From Duganella callida (GTDB taxonomy: Bacteria; Pseudomonadota; Gammaproteobacteria; Burkholderiales; Burkholderiaceae_D), in contig NZ_SPVG01000046.1 in assembly GCF_004614165.1 (NCBI RefSeq), forward strand, positions 1 to 34,580: 34,580 nt of DNA. The letters are read 5' to 3'. Position 1 is the stretch's first letter. The number at the start of each line of letters is the position of its first letter. A model generated the notes under the pieces. The model had not been told where the DNA came from and did no database searches. It saw only the letters and a list, made by a program, of their open reading frames with translations. A program made the position numbers and the translations under genes. Positions 1 to 6,819 of this stretch are shown here, piece by piece.

Positions 1-660
1 GACATAGACTTCATCCTTGCCGCTGGCCAGGCCCGTCATGGTGGCGGCGACGAAGTCCGGCAGCGGCATGGCGCGCGCGTCGCCGCTCTTGTAGATCAGG
101 TCGGTATCCACCCACGGCGGCGCCACTTCCACCACGCGCACGCCGCTGCCGGCCAGCTGGAAGCGCTGCGACAGCGCGTACGAGTGCATCGCCGCCTTGG
201 TGGCCGAATACACCGCGGTGCTGGCCAGCGGCACGAACGCCAGGACCGAGGAGTTGTGGATCACCACCGCGTCCTGCTGCTGCTTCAGGTGCGGCAGCAG
301 GGCCGAGGTCATGCGCACCGGGCCGAGCAGGTTGGTGGTGATGGTGGAGACGGCGGTTTCATCGTCGATTTCGCCGGCGGCATCGTCGAACGGCATGATG
401 CCGGCGTTGTTGAACAGCACGTTCAGCTTGGGGAAGTCCTTCACCAGTTGTGCCGCCACGGCCTTGATCTGCGCCGGATCCTGGATGTCCAGCTCCACGC
501 TGTGCATGCCGGGATTGGCCTTGGTCACTGCATCCAGCAGGGCCTTGCGGCGGCCGCTGATGATGACCTGGTTGCCCTGGCGGTGGAAGGCTTCCGCGAT
601 GCCGCGGCCGATGCCCGAGGTGCCGCCGGTGATGAAGATCGTGTTTCCGCTGGTTTTCAT
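1..660 (-). CDS. SDR family oxidoreductase (3' end outside window)
   Basis: Classical short-chain dehydrogenase/reductase, expected to catalyse NAD(P)-dependent oxidation or reduction of an unknown substrate in the cytoplasm. The 220 visible residues carry the N-terminal Rossmann glycine motif TGGTSGIG, the NNAG motif, and the catalytic YSATK (Tyr-x-x-x-Lys) with an upstream serine in HNSS. The family is usually about 240-260 residues, so only the C-terminus is missing past the left edge. The ATG at 658-660 is preceded on the minus strand by AAGGAAT at good spacing. It is divergent from a GlxA-type AraC regulator, and the shared 155-bp gap holds a phased direct repeat, so that regulator probably controls this gene. 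The motifs resemble the DltE/YdfG-like subgroup, but the substrate cannot be told from sequence. Confidence 0.9.
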   Translation of the reverse strand, partial: MKTSGNTIFITGGTSGIGRGIAEAFHRQGNQVIISGRRKALLDAVTKANPGMHSVELDIQDPAQIKAVAAQLVKDFPKLNVLFNNAGIMPFDDAAGEIDDETAVSTITTNLLGPVRMTSALLPHLKQQQDAVVIHNSSVLAFVPLASTAVYSATKAAMHSYALSQRFQLAGSGVRVVEVAPPWVDTDLIYKSGDARAMPLPDFVAATMTGLASGKDEVYV

Positions 661-710
661 GATGTATTCCTTGAAGTGGATTGGATGAGTCCATTCTGAA
701 CCCCGGCGGC

Positions 711-747
711 GTGTCCGTTAGGACATGTTTAACGCAATTTAGGACAT
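711..747. promoter_or_regulatory. Candidate AraC/GlxA-type operator (phased direct repeat)
   Basis: The nonamer TTAGGACAT occurs at 718-726 and again at 739-747, exactly 21 bp apart, two helical turns. The first copy is also the right arm of a small inverted repeat, TGTCC (712-716), GTTA, GGACA (721-725). AraC-family proteins commonly bind two direct half-sites on one face of the helix about 21 bp apart, as at the araI1/I2 sites. The pair lies between the SDR gene and the GlxA regulator gene, so it is a natural autoregulatory and target site. Binding is inferred. Confidence 0.55.
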
Positions 748-815
748 CGTGAATCGGCTGCATGGCAGATTAATTTGTCTTAAAATGCGTGTTATTGACA
801 TCGATGGACATCGCC

Positions 816-1775
816 ATGACCAAGCGTATCGGACTTGTGATTTACCCTGGCTTCCAGGCCCTGGACATGGCGGCGCTGACCGTGTTCGAATTCGCCAACA
901 CGCAGCTGGCGCAGCCGCTGTATGAGCTGGCCACGCTGTCGGTGGCCGGCGGTCCGATCAAAAGTTCCAGCGGCGTGGCGCTGGACAGCCAGCCCGTCGG
1001 CTGGGGCGGCTACGACACGCTGCTGGTGGCCGGCGCCACCCATGAACCGGCGCCGCAGCCGGAGCTGGAAGCCACGCTGAAGGCGGCGGCCGGCGCCACG
1101 CGGCGCCTCGCCAGCATCTGCACCGGCGCCTTCATCCTGGCCCGGACCGGGCTGATGGACGGCAAGCGCGTGACCACGCACTGGGCCATCGGCCGCCGCC
1201 TGCAGGAGCTGCACCCGGCCGTCGTGGTCGACGAGGACAAGATTTATGTCAAGGAAGGCGCGATCTGGTCATCGGCCGGGGTCACCGCCTGCATCGACAT
1301 GGCGCTGGCCATGGTCGAGGGCGACCTCGGTAGCGACATCGCCCGCAAGGTGGCGCGCGCGATGGTGGTCTATCACCGCCGTACCGGCGGCCAGTCGCAG
1401 TTTTCCGCCATCGCCGAGATCGAGCCGAGTTCGGACCGCGTCAAGGAGGCGCTGCTGTATGCGCGCGACCATCTGCACAAGGAGTTGAGCGTGGAAGAGC
1501 TGGCCGCGCGCGTACACTGGAGCCCACGCCATTTCAGCCGCATGTTCCAGGCCCAGACCGGCATGGCGCCGGCCAAGGCGATCGAGAAGCTGCGCGTGGA
1601 AGCGGCGCACGAGTTGATCGAGCAGGGCCATTCCTCGGTCGGCCGCATCGCCGAGATGACCGGCTTCGGCGACGAGGAACGCCTGCGCCGCGCCTTCCTG
1701 CGCGCCTACGGTCAGCCGCCCAAGGTGTTTGTGCAGCAGGCGCGGCTGCGCAACGAGCACATTTACTTGTCCTGA
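816..1775 (+). CDS. GlxA family transcriptional regulator (DJ-1/PfpI-AraC fusion)
   Basis: Cytoplasmic DNA-binding regulator of about 319 residues, the usual size for the family. The N-terminal half is a DJ-1/PfpI-like sensing domain beginning KRIGLVIYPGFQALD and carrying the nucleophile-elbow-like SICTGAF motif. The C-terminal third is an AraC HTH_18 domain with two helix-turn-helix units (around ELSVEELAARVHWSPRHFSR and VGRIAEMTGFGDEERLRRAF). The start is ambiguous: GTG at 789, ATG at 804 and ATG at 816 are all in frame. The last is preferred because the protein then begins as homologues do and a weak GGA lies seven bases upstream. It is divergent from the SDR gene, its likely target. Its 3' end overlaps the convergent gene by 13 bp. 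The ligand is unknown. Confidence 0.9.
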   Translation: MTKRIGLVIYPGFQALDMAALTVFEFANTQLAQPLYELATLSVAGGPIKSSSGVALDSQPVGWGGYDTLLVAGATHEPAPQPELEATLKAAAGATRRLASICTGAFILARTGLMDGKRVTTHWAIGRRLQELHPAVVVDEDKIYVKEGAIWSSAGVTACIDMALAMVEGDLGSDIARKVARAMVVYHRRTGGQSQFSAIAEIEPSSDRVKEALLYARDHLHKELSVEELAARVHWSPRHFSRMFQAQTGMAPAKAIEKLRVEAAHELIEQGHSSVGRIAEMTGFGDEERLRRAFLRAYGQPPKVFVQQARLRNEHIYLS

Positions 1776-2341
1776 GCGGGTTTGGTTTTCGGCGCGCGGT
1801 TGCGGATGGCGTTGATCTGCTTGAGCTCCTTGTCGCTGGCGTTGGCCAGCAGCGCTTCGTGGGCCTTGCCCAGTTCGATGTAGTGCGCCTGATCGGGCGT
1901 CAGCGCCTGGCCGCGCAGCGCCCAGCTGGTGAGCCAGCCGGTGGCCAGACAGCACAGCAGCACCAATACGGTGTAGACGGCGATCCAGCCGCCGGTCTTG
2001 AACTGCAGCAGATTCAGCGACAGGCTGGTCTTGCGCGCCGCCTCGGTGGCAGCGCCCAGCGTTCTGACCATGTCGTCGACGGCGGCCCGGGTCGCCAGCG
2101 TGGCCGCCTGACTGGCCTGCGTGGCGGCATGGTCGGCCGCCTGCAGCGCCTCGGCGTTGACGCGCACCGCCTCGGCGATCTTCTGGTCGATCTGGCCCAG
2201 GCCGGAATTGGCCAGCCGCACCAGTTTGTCGCAGTTGCCGATCTGGCGCGTGAGGTTGGCGACTTCACCATGAAAGCGTTCCACTTCCCGGGCATGGGCG
2301 TCCAGCTTGTCGTTGAAGAGATCGAGTTCGGCCTGGTTCAT
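1763..2341 (-). CDS. Hypothetical coiled-coil protein with one membrane segment
   Basis: I do not recognise a family. The 192-residue product starts MNQAELDLFNDKLDAH and has a long heptad-like helical stretch over about residues 1-105, rich in Ala, Gln, Arg and Asp. One strongly hydrophobic segment follows (about residues 118-140, IAVYTVLVLLCCLATGWL), then a charged tail ending in Lys-rich residues. This suggests a membrane-anchored protein with an extended helical N-terminal domain. No strong ribosome binding site decides the start. In-frame upstream starts (TTG at 2413, ATG near 2371) would add up to 24 residues that do not look structured. It is convergent with the GlxA gene and divergent from grxC. 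A phage- or plasmid-type membrane protein is possible, but nothing nearby supports it. Confidence 0.65.
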   Translation of the reverse strand: MNQAELDLFNDKLDAHAREVERFHGEVANLTRQIGNCDKLVRLANSGLGQIDQKIAEAVRVNAEALQAADHAATQASQAATLATRAAVDDMVRTLGAATEAARKTSLSLNLLQFKTGGWIAVYTVLVLLCCLATGWLTSWALRGQALTPDQAHYIELGKAHEALLANASDKELKQINAIRNRAPKTKPAQDK

Positions 2342-2479
2342 GGCGCAGTCGGCGAGTCGGCGATGACACATGATACCGCGTGCGACGAATAAGCAAAATC
2401 CTGGCGCTTTCAAGCATTCCCGCCGGCCGGGCGATGGCGCATACTGGACCCATCAAGAGCAACCACACAGGAGGACATC

Positions 2480-2737
2480 ATGGCTCAAGTCACCATCTAC
2501 ACCAGCGCCCATTGCGGTTACTGCAGCATGGCCAAGCGCCTGTTGGCCAGCAAGGGCGTGATCGCCAACGAGATCGACGCCGGCGCCAGCGAGGCCACCT
2601 GGCAGGAAATGATGCAGCTGAGCGGCCGCCGCACCGTGCCGCAAATCTTCTTCGGCGCGCGCCACATCGGCGGCTACGACGATCTGGTCAAGCTGGACCG
2701 TTCCGGCCAGTTCGACGCGGCGCTGGCCGCCGCTTAA
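2480..2737 (+). CDS. grxC: Glutaredoxin 3
   Basis: Small cytoplasmic glutathione-dependent thiol-disulfide oxidoreductase of 85 residues, the typical length of GrxC. The active site is CGYC (Cys12, Cys15) rather than the commoner CPYC. Other hallmarks are the TVPQIFF cis-proline loop and the GGYDDL glutathione-binding motif near the C-terminus. A strong AGGAGG lies at good spacing before the ATG. The stop codon overlaps the stop of the convergent LysR gene by four bases, so the two transcripts end into each other. The Pro-to-Gly change in the active site may shift redox potential; that is inference. Confidence 0.93.
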   Translation: MAQVTIYTSAHCGYCSMAKRLLASKGVIANEIDAGASEATWQEMMQLSGRRTVPQIFFGARHIGGYDDLVKLDRSGQFDAALAAA

Positions 2738-3618
2738 GCTTCACGCAGTAGCTGCGCCAGCGCCTGGGCCGCACGGCTCTGGTGACGCTGGCGGTGGTGC
2801 AGCAGCGCGAACGGACGCGGCGGCAGCGCCAACGTGGCCTGACGCAGCAGTCCCGCCTGCAGATGCGGCGCCACCACCAGTTCCGAGGCCACCGTCGCGT
2901 ACGGCCCGGCCAGTACGGCGCTGCGCACCGCCTCGTTGGACGGCAGCGCCATCACCACCTTCAGCCGCGACGGCGCCACGCCCAGTGCCGCCAGGCGCGT
3001 TTCCGCCGCCGAGCGCGTGCCGGACCCGGGTTCGCGCATGATCCAGTCGGCGGCCAGCAGCTCGTCAGCACCGATGGCGCGGCCATCGGCCCAGGGATGA
3101 GCGGGCGCCACCACCACCACGATGCGGTCCTGCGCCACGTCCGTCACCGCCAGTTCGCTGTCCTCCACGCCATCGTCTTCCACCAGCCCGAGGTCGGCCG
3201 CGCCGTCCAGCACCGCCTGCGCCACGCTGGTGGTGTTGCCGATGGTGAGGCTGAGCGTGATTTGCGGATAGCGGCGGTGGAAAGCCATCAGGCGCGGCGG
3301 CAGCCAGTAGCTGGCGATGGTCTGGCTGGCATGCACCGCCAGCGCGCCGCGCTGCAGGCCGGCCAGTTCGGCCAGCGTCAGCTCGGCGTTGCGCGCGGCC
3401 GCCAGCGTGGCGCGCGCCTCGGCCAGGAACAGCCGGCCGGCGTCGTTCAGCTGGATGCCGCGGCCCATGCGGTGGAACAGCGGCGTGTCGTAGCGTTCTT
3501 CCAGCGCGCGGATCGAGGCGCTGACGGCCGATGGCGTCAAGGCCAGGGCGTCGGCCGCCTGGGTCAGGTGTTCGCGTTCGGCGACGGCGATGAAGATGCG
3601 CAGCTGTTCCAGCGTCAT
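2734..3618 (-). CDS. LysR family transcriptional regulator (YeiE/CysB-like group)
   Basis: A 294-residue LysR-type regulator. The N-terminal winged HTH (about residues 1-60) carries the usual pattern TLEQLRIFIAVAE...AADALALTPSAVSASIRALE, followed by a periplasmic-binding-protein-like effector domain (about residues 88-290). It lies 9 bp downstream of the yeiH-like gene on the same strand, so the two are probably co-transcribed. A LysR gene beside yeiH is a recurrent arrangement (yeiE beside yeiH in enterobacteria), which suggests control of the transporter. The start ATG at 3616-3618 has only a weak GAAAGA upstream, consistent with coupling to the preceding gene. The inducer is unknown. Confidence 0.9.
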   Translation of the reverse strand: MTLEQLRIFIAVAEREHLTQAADALALTPSAVSASIRALEERYDTPLFHRMGRGIQLNDAGRLFLAEARATLAAARNAELTLAELAGLQRGALAVHASQTIASYWLPPRLMAFHRRYPQITLSLTIGNTTSVAQAVLDGAADLGLVEDDGVEDSELAVTDVAQDRIVVVVAPAHPWADGRAIGADELLAADWIMREPGSGTRSAAETRLAALGVAPSRLKVVMALPSNEAVRSAVLAGPYATVASELVVAPHLQAGLLRQATLALPPRPFALLHHRQRHQSRAAQALAQLLREA

Positions 3619-3627
3619 GGTGGTCTT

Positions 3628-4623
3628 TCAGGCGATATGCAGCAGATGGATCAATCCCAGGCTGATCGCCGACAACACCGCCAGCGACAGCACCACCACC
3701 ATGGTAACCCGGCCGCCGGCGCGCAGCACGGAGCGGGCGTCGACGCCGAGACCGAGCGCCGCCATCGACATCACGGTGAGCGCGTTCGACGTCACGTGCG
3801 CCGGCGCCAGCAGCAGCTGCGGAATCAGGTCGGCCGTGCGCAGCGCCATCAGGCCGAGGAAGCCGACGATGAACCACGGCAGCAGGTGCGACAGCGCCGG
3901 CCGCTGGCGCTCGGCGCGCGGGCCGAACAGCGACAGCAACAACACGACCGGTCCCAGCATCAGCACCCGCACCAGCTTGACCAGGGTGCCGATGTGGGCG
4001 CTGGTCAGCGACACGGCGCTGGTGGCGGCCAGCACCTGCGGCACGGCGTACACGGTGAGGCCGGCGAACACGCCGTACTGCATGGCCGACAGCGACAACA
4101 GCGGCATCATCAGCGGCAGCGTCAGCACCACGATCACGCCCAGCACGGCGGTGAAGGAAATCGAGGCGGCCACGTCCTGGCCGTCGGCGTCGATCACCGG
4201 CGCCACGGCGGCGATGGCCGAGTTGCCGCAGATCGAATTGCCGCAGGCGATCAGGATCGCCAGCTTGCTGGGCAGGCCGCTGAGACGGCCGATGGCGTAG
4301 CTGCACAGGATCGCCAGCACCACCACGGCGGCGATGCCGACCAGCAGCAGCCAGCCGTTGGCGAGGATGGCGCCGGCGCTGACCGAGGCGCCCAGCAGCA
4401 GCACCGCCAGTTCCAGCAGCGTCTTGGCGCTGAAGTGGATGCCGGCGTCCCAGCGCGGGCCGAGCCGGCCGACGGTGCGAATGGTGGTGCCGAGCAAGAT
4501 CGCCAGCACCAGGCTTTCCAGCCAGGCGCGGCCGAACAGCCAGGCTTCGGTTTTTTCCAGGCCGATGGCGGCCAGCGTGACGGCCGCGCACAGCAGCAGG
4601 CCGGGGATGATTTTGGTGCGCAT
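3628..4623 (-). CDS. YeiH family putative sulfate exporter
   Basis: Polytopic inner-membrane protein of 331 residues with about nine to eleven hydrophobic segments. It contains the family signature CGNSICGNSAIAAVAP around residues 127-142 and a conserved GLGVDARS near the C-terminus. Proteins of this family (PF03601) are annotated as putative sulfate or sulfite exporters, but the substrate is poorly established. The ATG at 4621-4623 is chosen because AAGGAG stands at correct spacing upstream. An in-frame extension of 21 residues to 4686 is polar, has no ribosome site and is rejected. The gene heads a two-gene unit with the LysR regulator and is divergent from the cytochrome c operon. Confidence 0.88.
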   Translation of the reverse strand: MRTKIIPGLLLCAAVTLAAIGLEKTEAWLFGRAWLESLVLAILLGTTIRTVGRLGPRWDAGIHFSAKTLLELAVLLLGASVSAGAILANGWLLLVGIAAVVVLAILCSYAIGRLSGLPSKLAILIACGNSICGNSAIAAVAPVIDADGQDVAASISFTAVLGVIVVLTLPLMMPLLSLSAMQYGVFAGLTVYAVPQVLAATSAVSLTSAHIGTLVKLVRVLMLGPVVLLLSLFGPRAERQRPALSHLLPWFIVGFLGLMALRTADLIPQLLLAPAHVTSNALTVMSMAALGLGVDARSVLRAGGRVTMVVVLSLAVLSAISLGLIHLLHIA

Positions 4624-4804
4624 CTGGTGCTCCTTATGACGATTCCGAATAAGCAAAGTATGAAAGCGCATAAGGCCATGGTCCATCGATATGTTTTTTA
4701 CGAATTGTTCGATTTTGGTGAATGATTTGGCTGTGAGCGCAAGCTAACAGACTCGGGACCGCAGCGCGGCTACAGTCGGCCGACCACACAGCACAGGACC
4801 GGGC

Positions 4805-6211
4805 ATGAACGCAACGCCGCGCAAGCGAGGGGCAAGGTGGCTGTGGCCACTGCTGCTGCTGTTCGTGCTGACGGTGGCGGCATTGCTGCTGGTCTGGCGG
4901 CCGGCCATCACACCGCTGTCCGAGGGGCCGCCGCAGCGCTTCGATCCGGCGCTGGTGGCGCGCGGCGCCGGGCTGGCGGCGATCGGCAATTGCGCGGTGT
5001 GCCATACGGCGACGCCGGCACGACCGTTGGCCGGCGGCGTCGGCGTGCGCACGCCGTTCGGCACGGTCTACAGCACCAACATCACGCCGGACCGCGCCAC
5101 CGGCATCGGCGCCTGGCCGCAATCGGCGTTCACGCGGGCCCTGCGCGACGGCGTGGCGCGCGACGGCCACCTGCTGTATCCGGCTTTTCCCTACGATCAT
5201 TACACCCGCCTGGCGGATGGCGATATCGAGGCACTGTACGCCTACATTATGACGCGCGAACCCCAGCGCATGGAGACGCCGGCCAACCGGCTGCGTTTCC
5301 CGTTCGGCTTCCGGCCGCTGCTGGCGGGCTGGAACCTGCTGTATCTGGACCATGGCGGCGTGCCGACCGATGCGCGCCGCAGTGCCGAGTGGAATCGCGG
5401 CGCATATCTGGTCGAGGCGCTGGGCCATTGCAGCGCCTGCCACACGCCGCGCACCGCGCTGGGCGGAGAGGACCGGCGCCGCTATCTGGGCGGCGGCGAG
5501 GCCGAAAACTGGTACGTGCCGGCGCTGAACCGCAATGCGCCATCGCCCACGCCGTGGAACGTGGCGCAGCTGACTGCCTATCTGCGCACCGGCATCGCGG
5601 CCGATCACGCCATCGCGGCCGGACCGATGCAGGGCGTGACCGCCAGCCTGGCGCGGGCCGACGAGCATGAGGTTCGCGCCATCGCGGTCTATATCGCATC
5701 GCAAATGACGACGTCAGCGGCTGCGGTCGGCGGCCGGACGCAGACCGCTTCGGCGCGCCTCGCATCGGCGGGCGCGTCCGTGGATGGCGCGACGCCGCCT
5801 CCGCCGGCCGGAACGCCGCTCGGCAAGGCGAAAGCCGGCGCGGACACCGTAACGTCGCGAGGAGCGTCACCGCCGCAGCCAGGCGATGCGCAGTTGCAGG
5901 CCGGCGCGCAAGTGTATGCCGACGCTTGCGCCCGCTGTCATGATCAGGGCCGTCAGGCCGGCTCCGGTGGCGCGCTGCAACTGCCGCTGGCGGTGGCCCT
6001 CTACGATCCCGACCCGCGCAGCCTGCTGCACCTGATACGGGACGGCGTCCGTCCCGCCGACAACCAGCCCGGCCGCTGGATGCCCGGCTTCGCCGCCGAA
6101 CTCAGCGACGAGCAGGTGCTGGCGCTGGCCGCCTATCTGCGGCAGGCCGCCGCCCACCAGCCGCCCTGGCCCGACCTGCCCGGCGCGCTTCGCACCGTCA
6201 AACAGCCATGA
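4805..6211 (+). CDS. Membrane-anchored triheme cytochrome c, electron acceptor of Mo hydroxylase
   Basis: A 468-residue c-type cytochrome with an uncleaved-looking N-terminal membrane anchor (about residues 12-31) and three heme-binding CxxCH sites: CAVCH (Cys63-His67), CSACH (Cys209-His213) and CARCH (Cys375-His379). The first two domains match the paired-heme subunit seen with alcohol, gluconate and aldehyde dehydrogenases. A Pro/Ala/Gly-rich linker (about 303-360) leads to the third heme domain. The ATG follows AGGACC. The stop overlaps the start of the 2Fe-2S subunit (ATGA), showing translational coupling. By analogy with nicotinate and isoquinoline hydroxylase systems, it should take electrons from the Mo/2Fe-2S subunits and pass them to the respiratory chain from the periplasmic face. 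Confidence 0.9.
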   Translation: MNATPRKRGARWLWPLLLLFVLTVAALLLVWRPAITPLSEGPPQRFDPALVARGAGLAAIGNCAVCHTATPARPLAGGVGVRTPFGTVYSTNITPDRATGIGAWPQSAFTRALRDGVARDGHLLYPAFPYDHYTRLADGDIEALYAYIMTREPQRMETPANRLRFPFGFRPLLAGWNLLYLDHGGVPTDARRSAEWNRGAYLVEALGHCSACHTPRTALGGEDRRRYLGGGEAENWYVPALNRNAPSPTPWNVAQLTAYLRTGIAADHAIAAGPMQGVTASLARADEHEVRAIAVYIASQMTTSAAAVGGRTQTASARLASAGASVDGATPPPPAGTPLGKAKAGADTVTSRGASPPQPGDAQLQAGAQVYADACARCHDQGRQAGSGGALQLPLAVALYDPDPRSLLHLIRDGVRPADNQPGRWMPGFAAELSDEQVLALAAYLRQAAAHQPPWPDLPGALRTVKQP

Positions 6212-6819
6212 AGACCTACACCATCACTGTCAACAGTCGCCAGCACACGGTGCGGGCCGAGCCGGACACGCCGCTGCTGTACATCCTGCGCGACGAGCTG
6301 CAACTGAACGGCGCCAAGTTCGGCTGCGGCCTCGGCCAGTGCGGCGCCTGCACGGTGATTGTCGACGGTGCGGCCGTCATGTCCTGCCTGCTGCCGGTGG
6401 CGGCGCTGGGCGGGCGCGCGGTGCGCACGGTGGAGGGGCTGGGCAGCGCGCAGCAGCCCGGTCCGCTGCAGCAGGCGTTCATCGACGAGCAGGCGGCGCA
6501 GTGTGGATATTGCATCGCCGGCATGATCATGCGCGCGCAGGCGCTGCTCGACAGGAACCCGCATCCCGGCGATGCCGAGATCCGCCAGCACATGGCGCTG
6601 AACCTGTGTCGCTGCGGCACCCACATGCGCATCCTGCGCGCCATCCACCGCGCGGCCAATCACACGAGCAAGCCGGCGCCCGCGACCAACGCCCGCACCG
6701 CCGGAGCCGACGGCGCTCACCAGGCCTCAGCTCGTACCGACAACGGCGCCGACGAGACCCCGGCCCGGGGCGAGGCGGTGACGGCCAAGCTGGCCGCGGC
6801 GACCGGAGGACGTCAATGA
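6208..6819 (+). CDS. (2Fe-2S)-binding subunit of xanthine dehydrogenase family (IorA-like)
   Basis: Small iron-sulfur subunit of a molybdenum hydroxylase. Residues 1-150 hold a plant-ferredoxin-type cluster site (Cys40, Cys45, Cys48, Cys60, in GCGLGQCGAC) and the helical second cluster site (Cys99, Cys102, Cys134, Cys136, in CGYC and CRCG). It shuttles electrons from the molybdopterin subunit to the cytochrome. The family is normally about 150-160 residues. This one is 203, with an Ala/Thr/Asp-rich low-complexity tail of about 50 residues and no recognisable domain. It has no signal peptide and would be exported by hitchhiking on the Tat-dependent partner. It overlaps both neighbours by 4 bp (ATGA), so all three subunits are made together. 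Confidence 0.92.
   Translation: MKTYTITVNSRQHTVRAEPDTPLLYILRDELQLNGAKFGCGLGQCGACTVIVDGAAVMSCLLPVAALGGRAVRTVEGLGSAQQPGPLQQAFIDEQAAQCGYCIAGMIMRAQALLDRNPHPGDAEIRQHMALNLCRCGTHMRILRAIHRAANHTSKPAPATNARTAGADGAHQASARTDNGADETPARGEAVTAKLAAATGGRQ

Noticed and set aside
2782-4725. Plus-strand open frame of about 650 codons opposite the LysR and yeiH genes
   Set aside because: His/Gln/Arg-rich shadow of two recognised genes, crossing their boundary without any domain.
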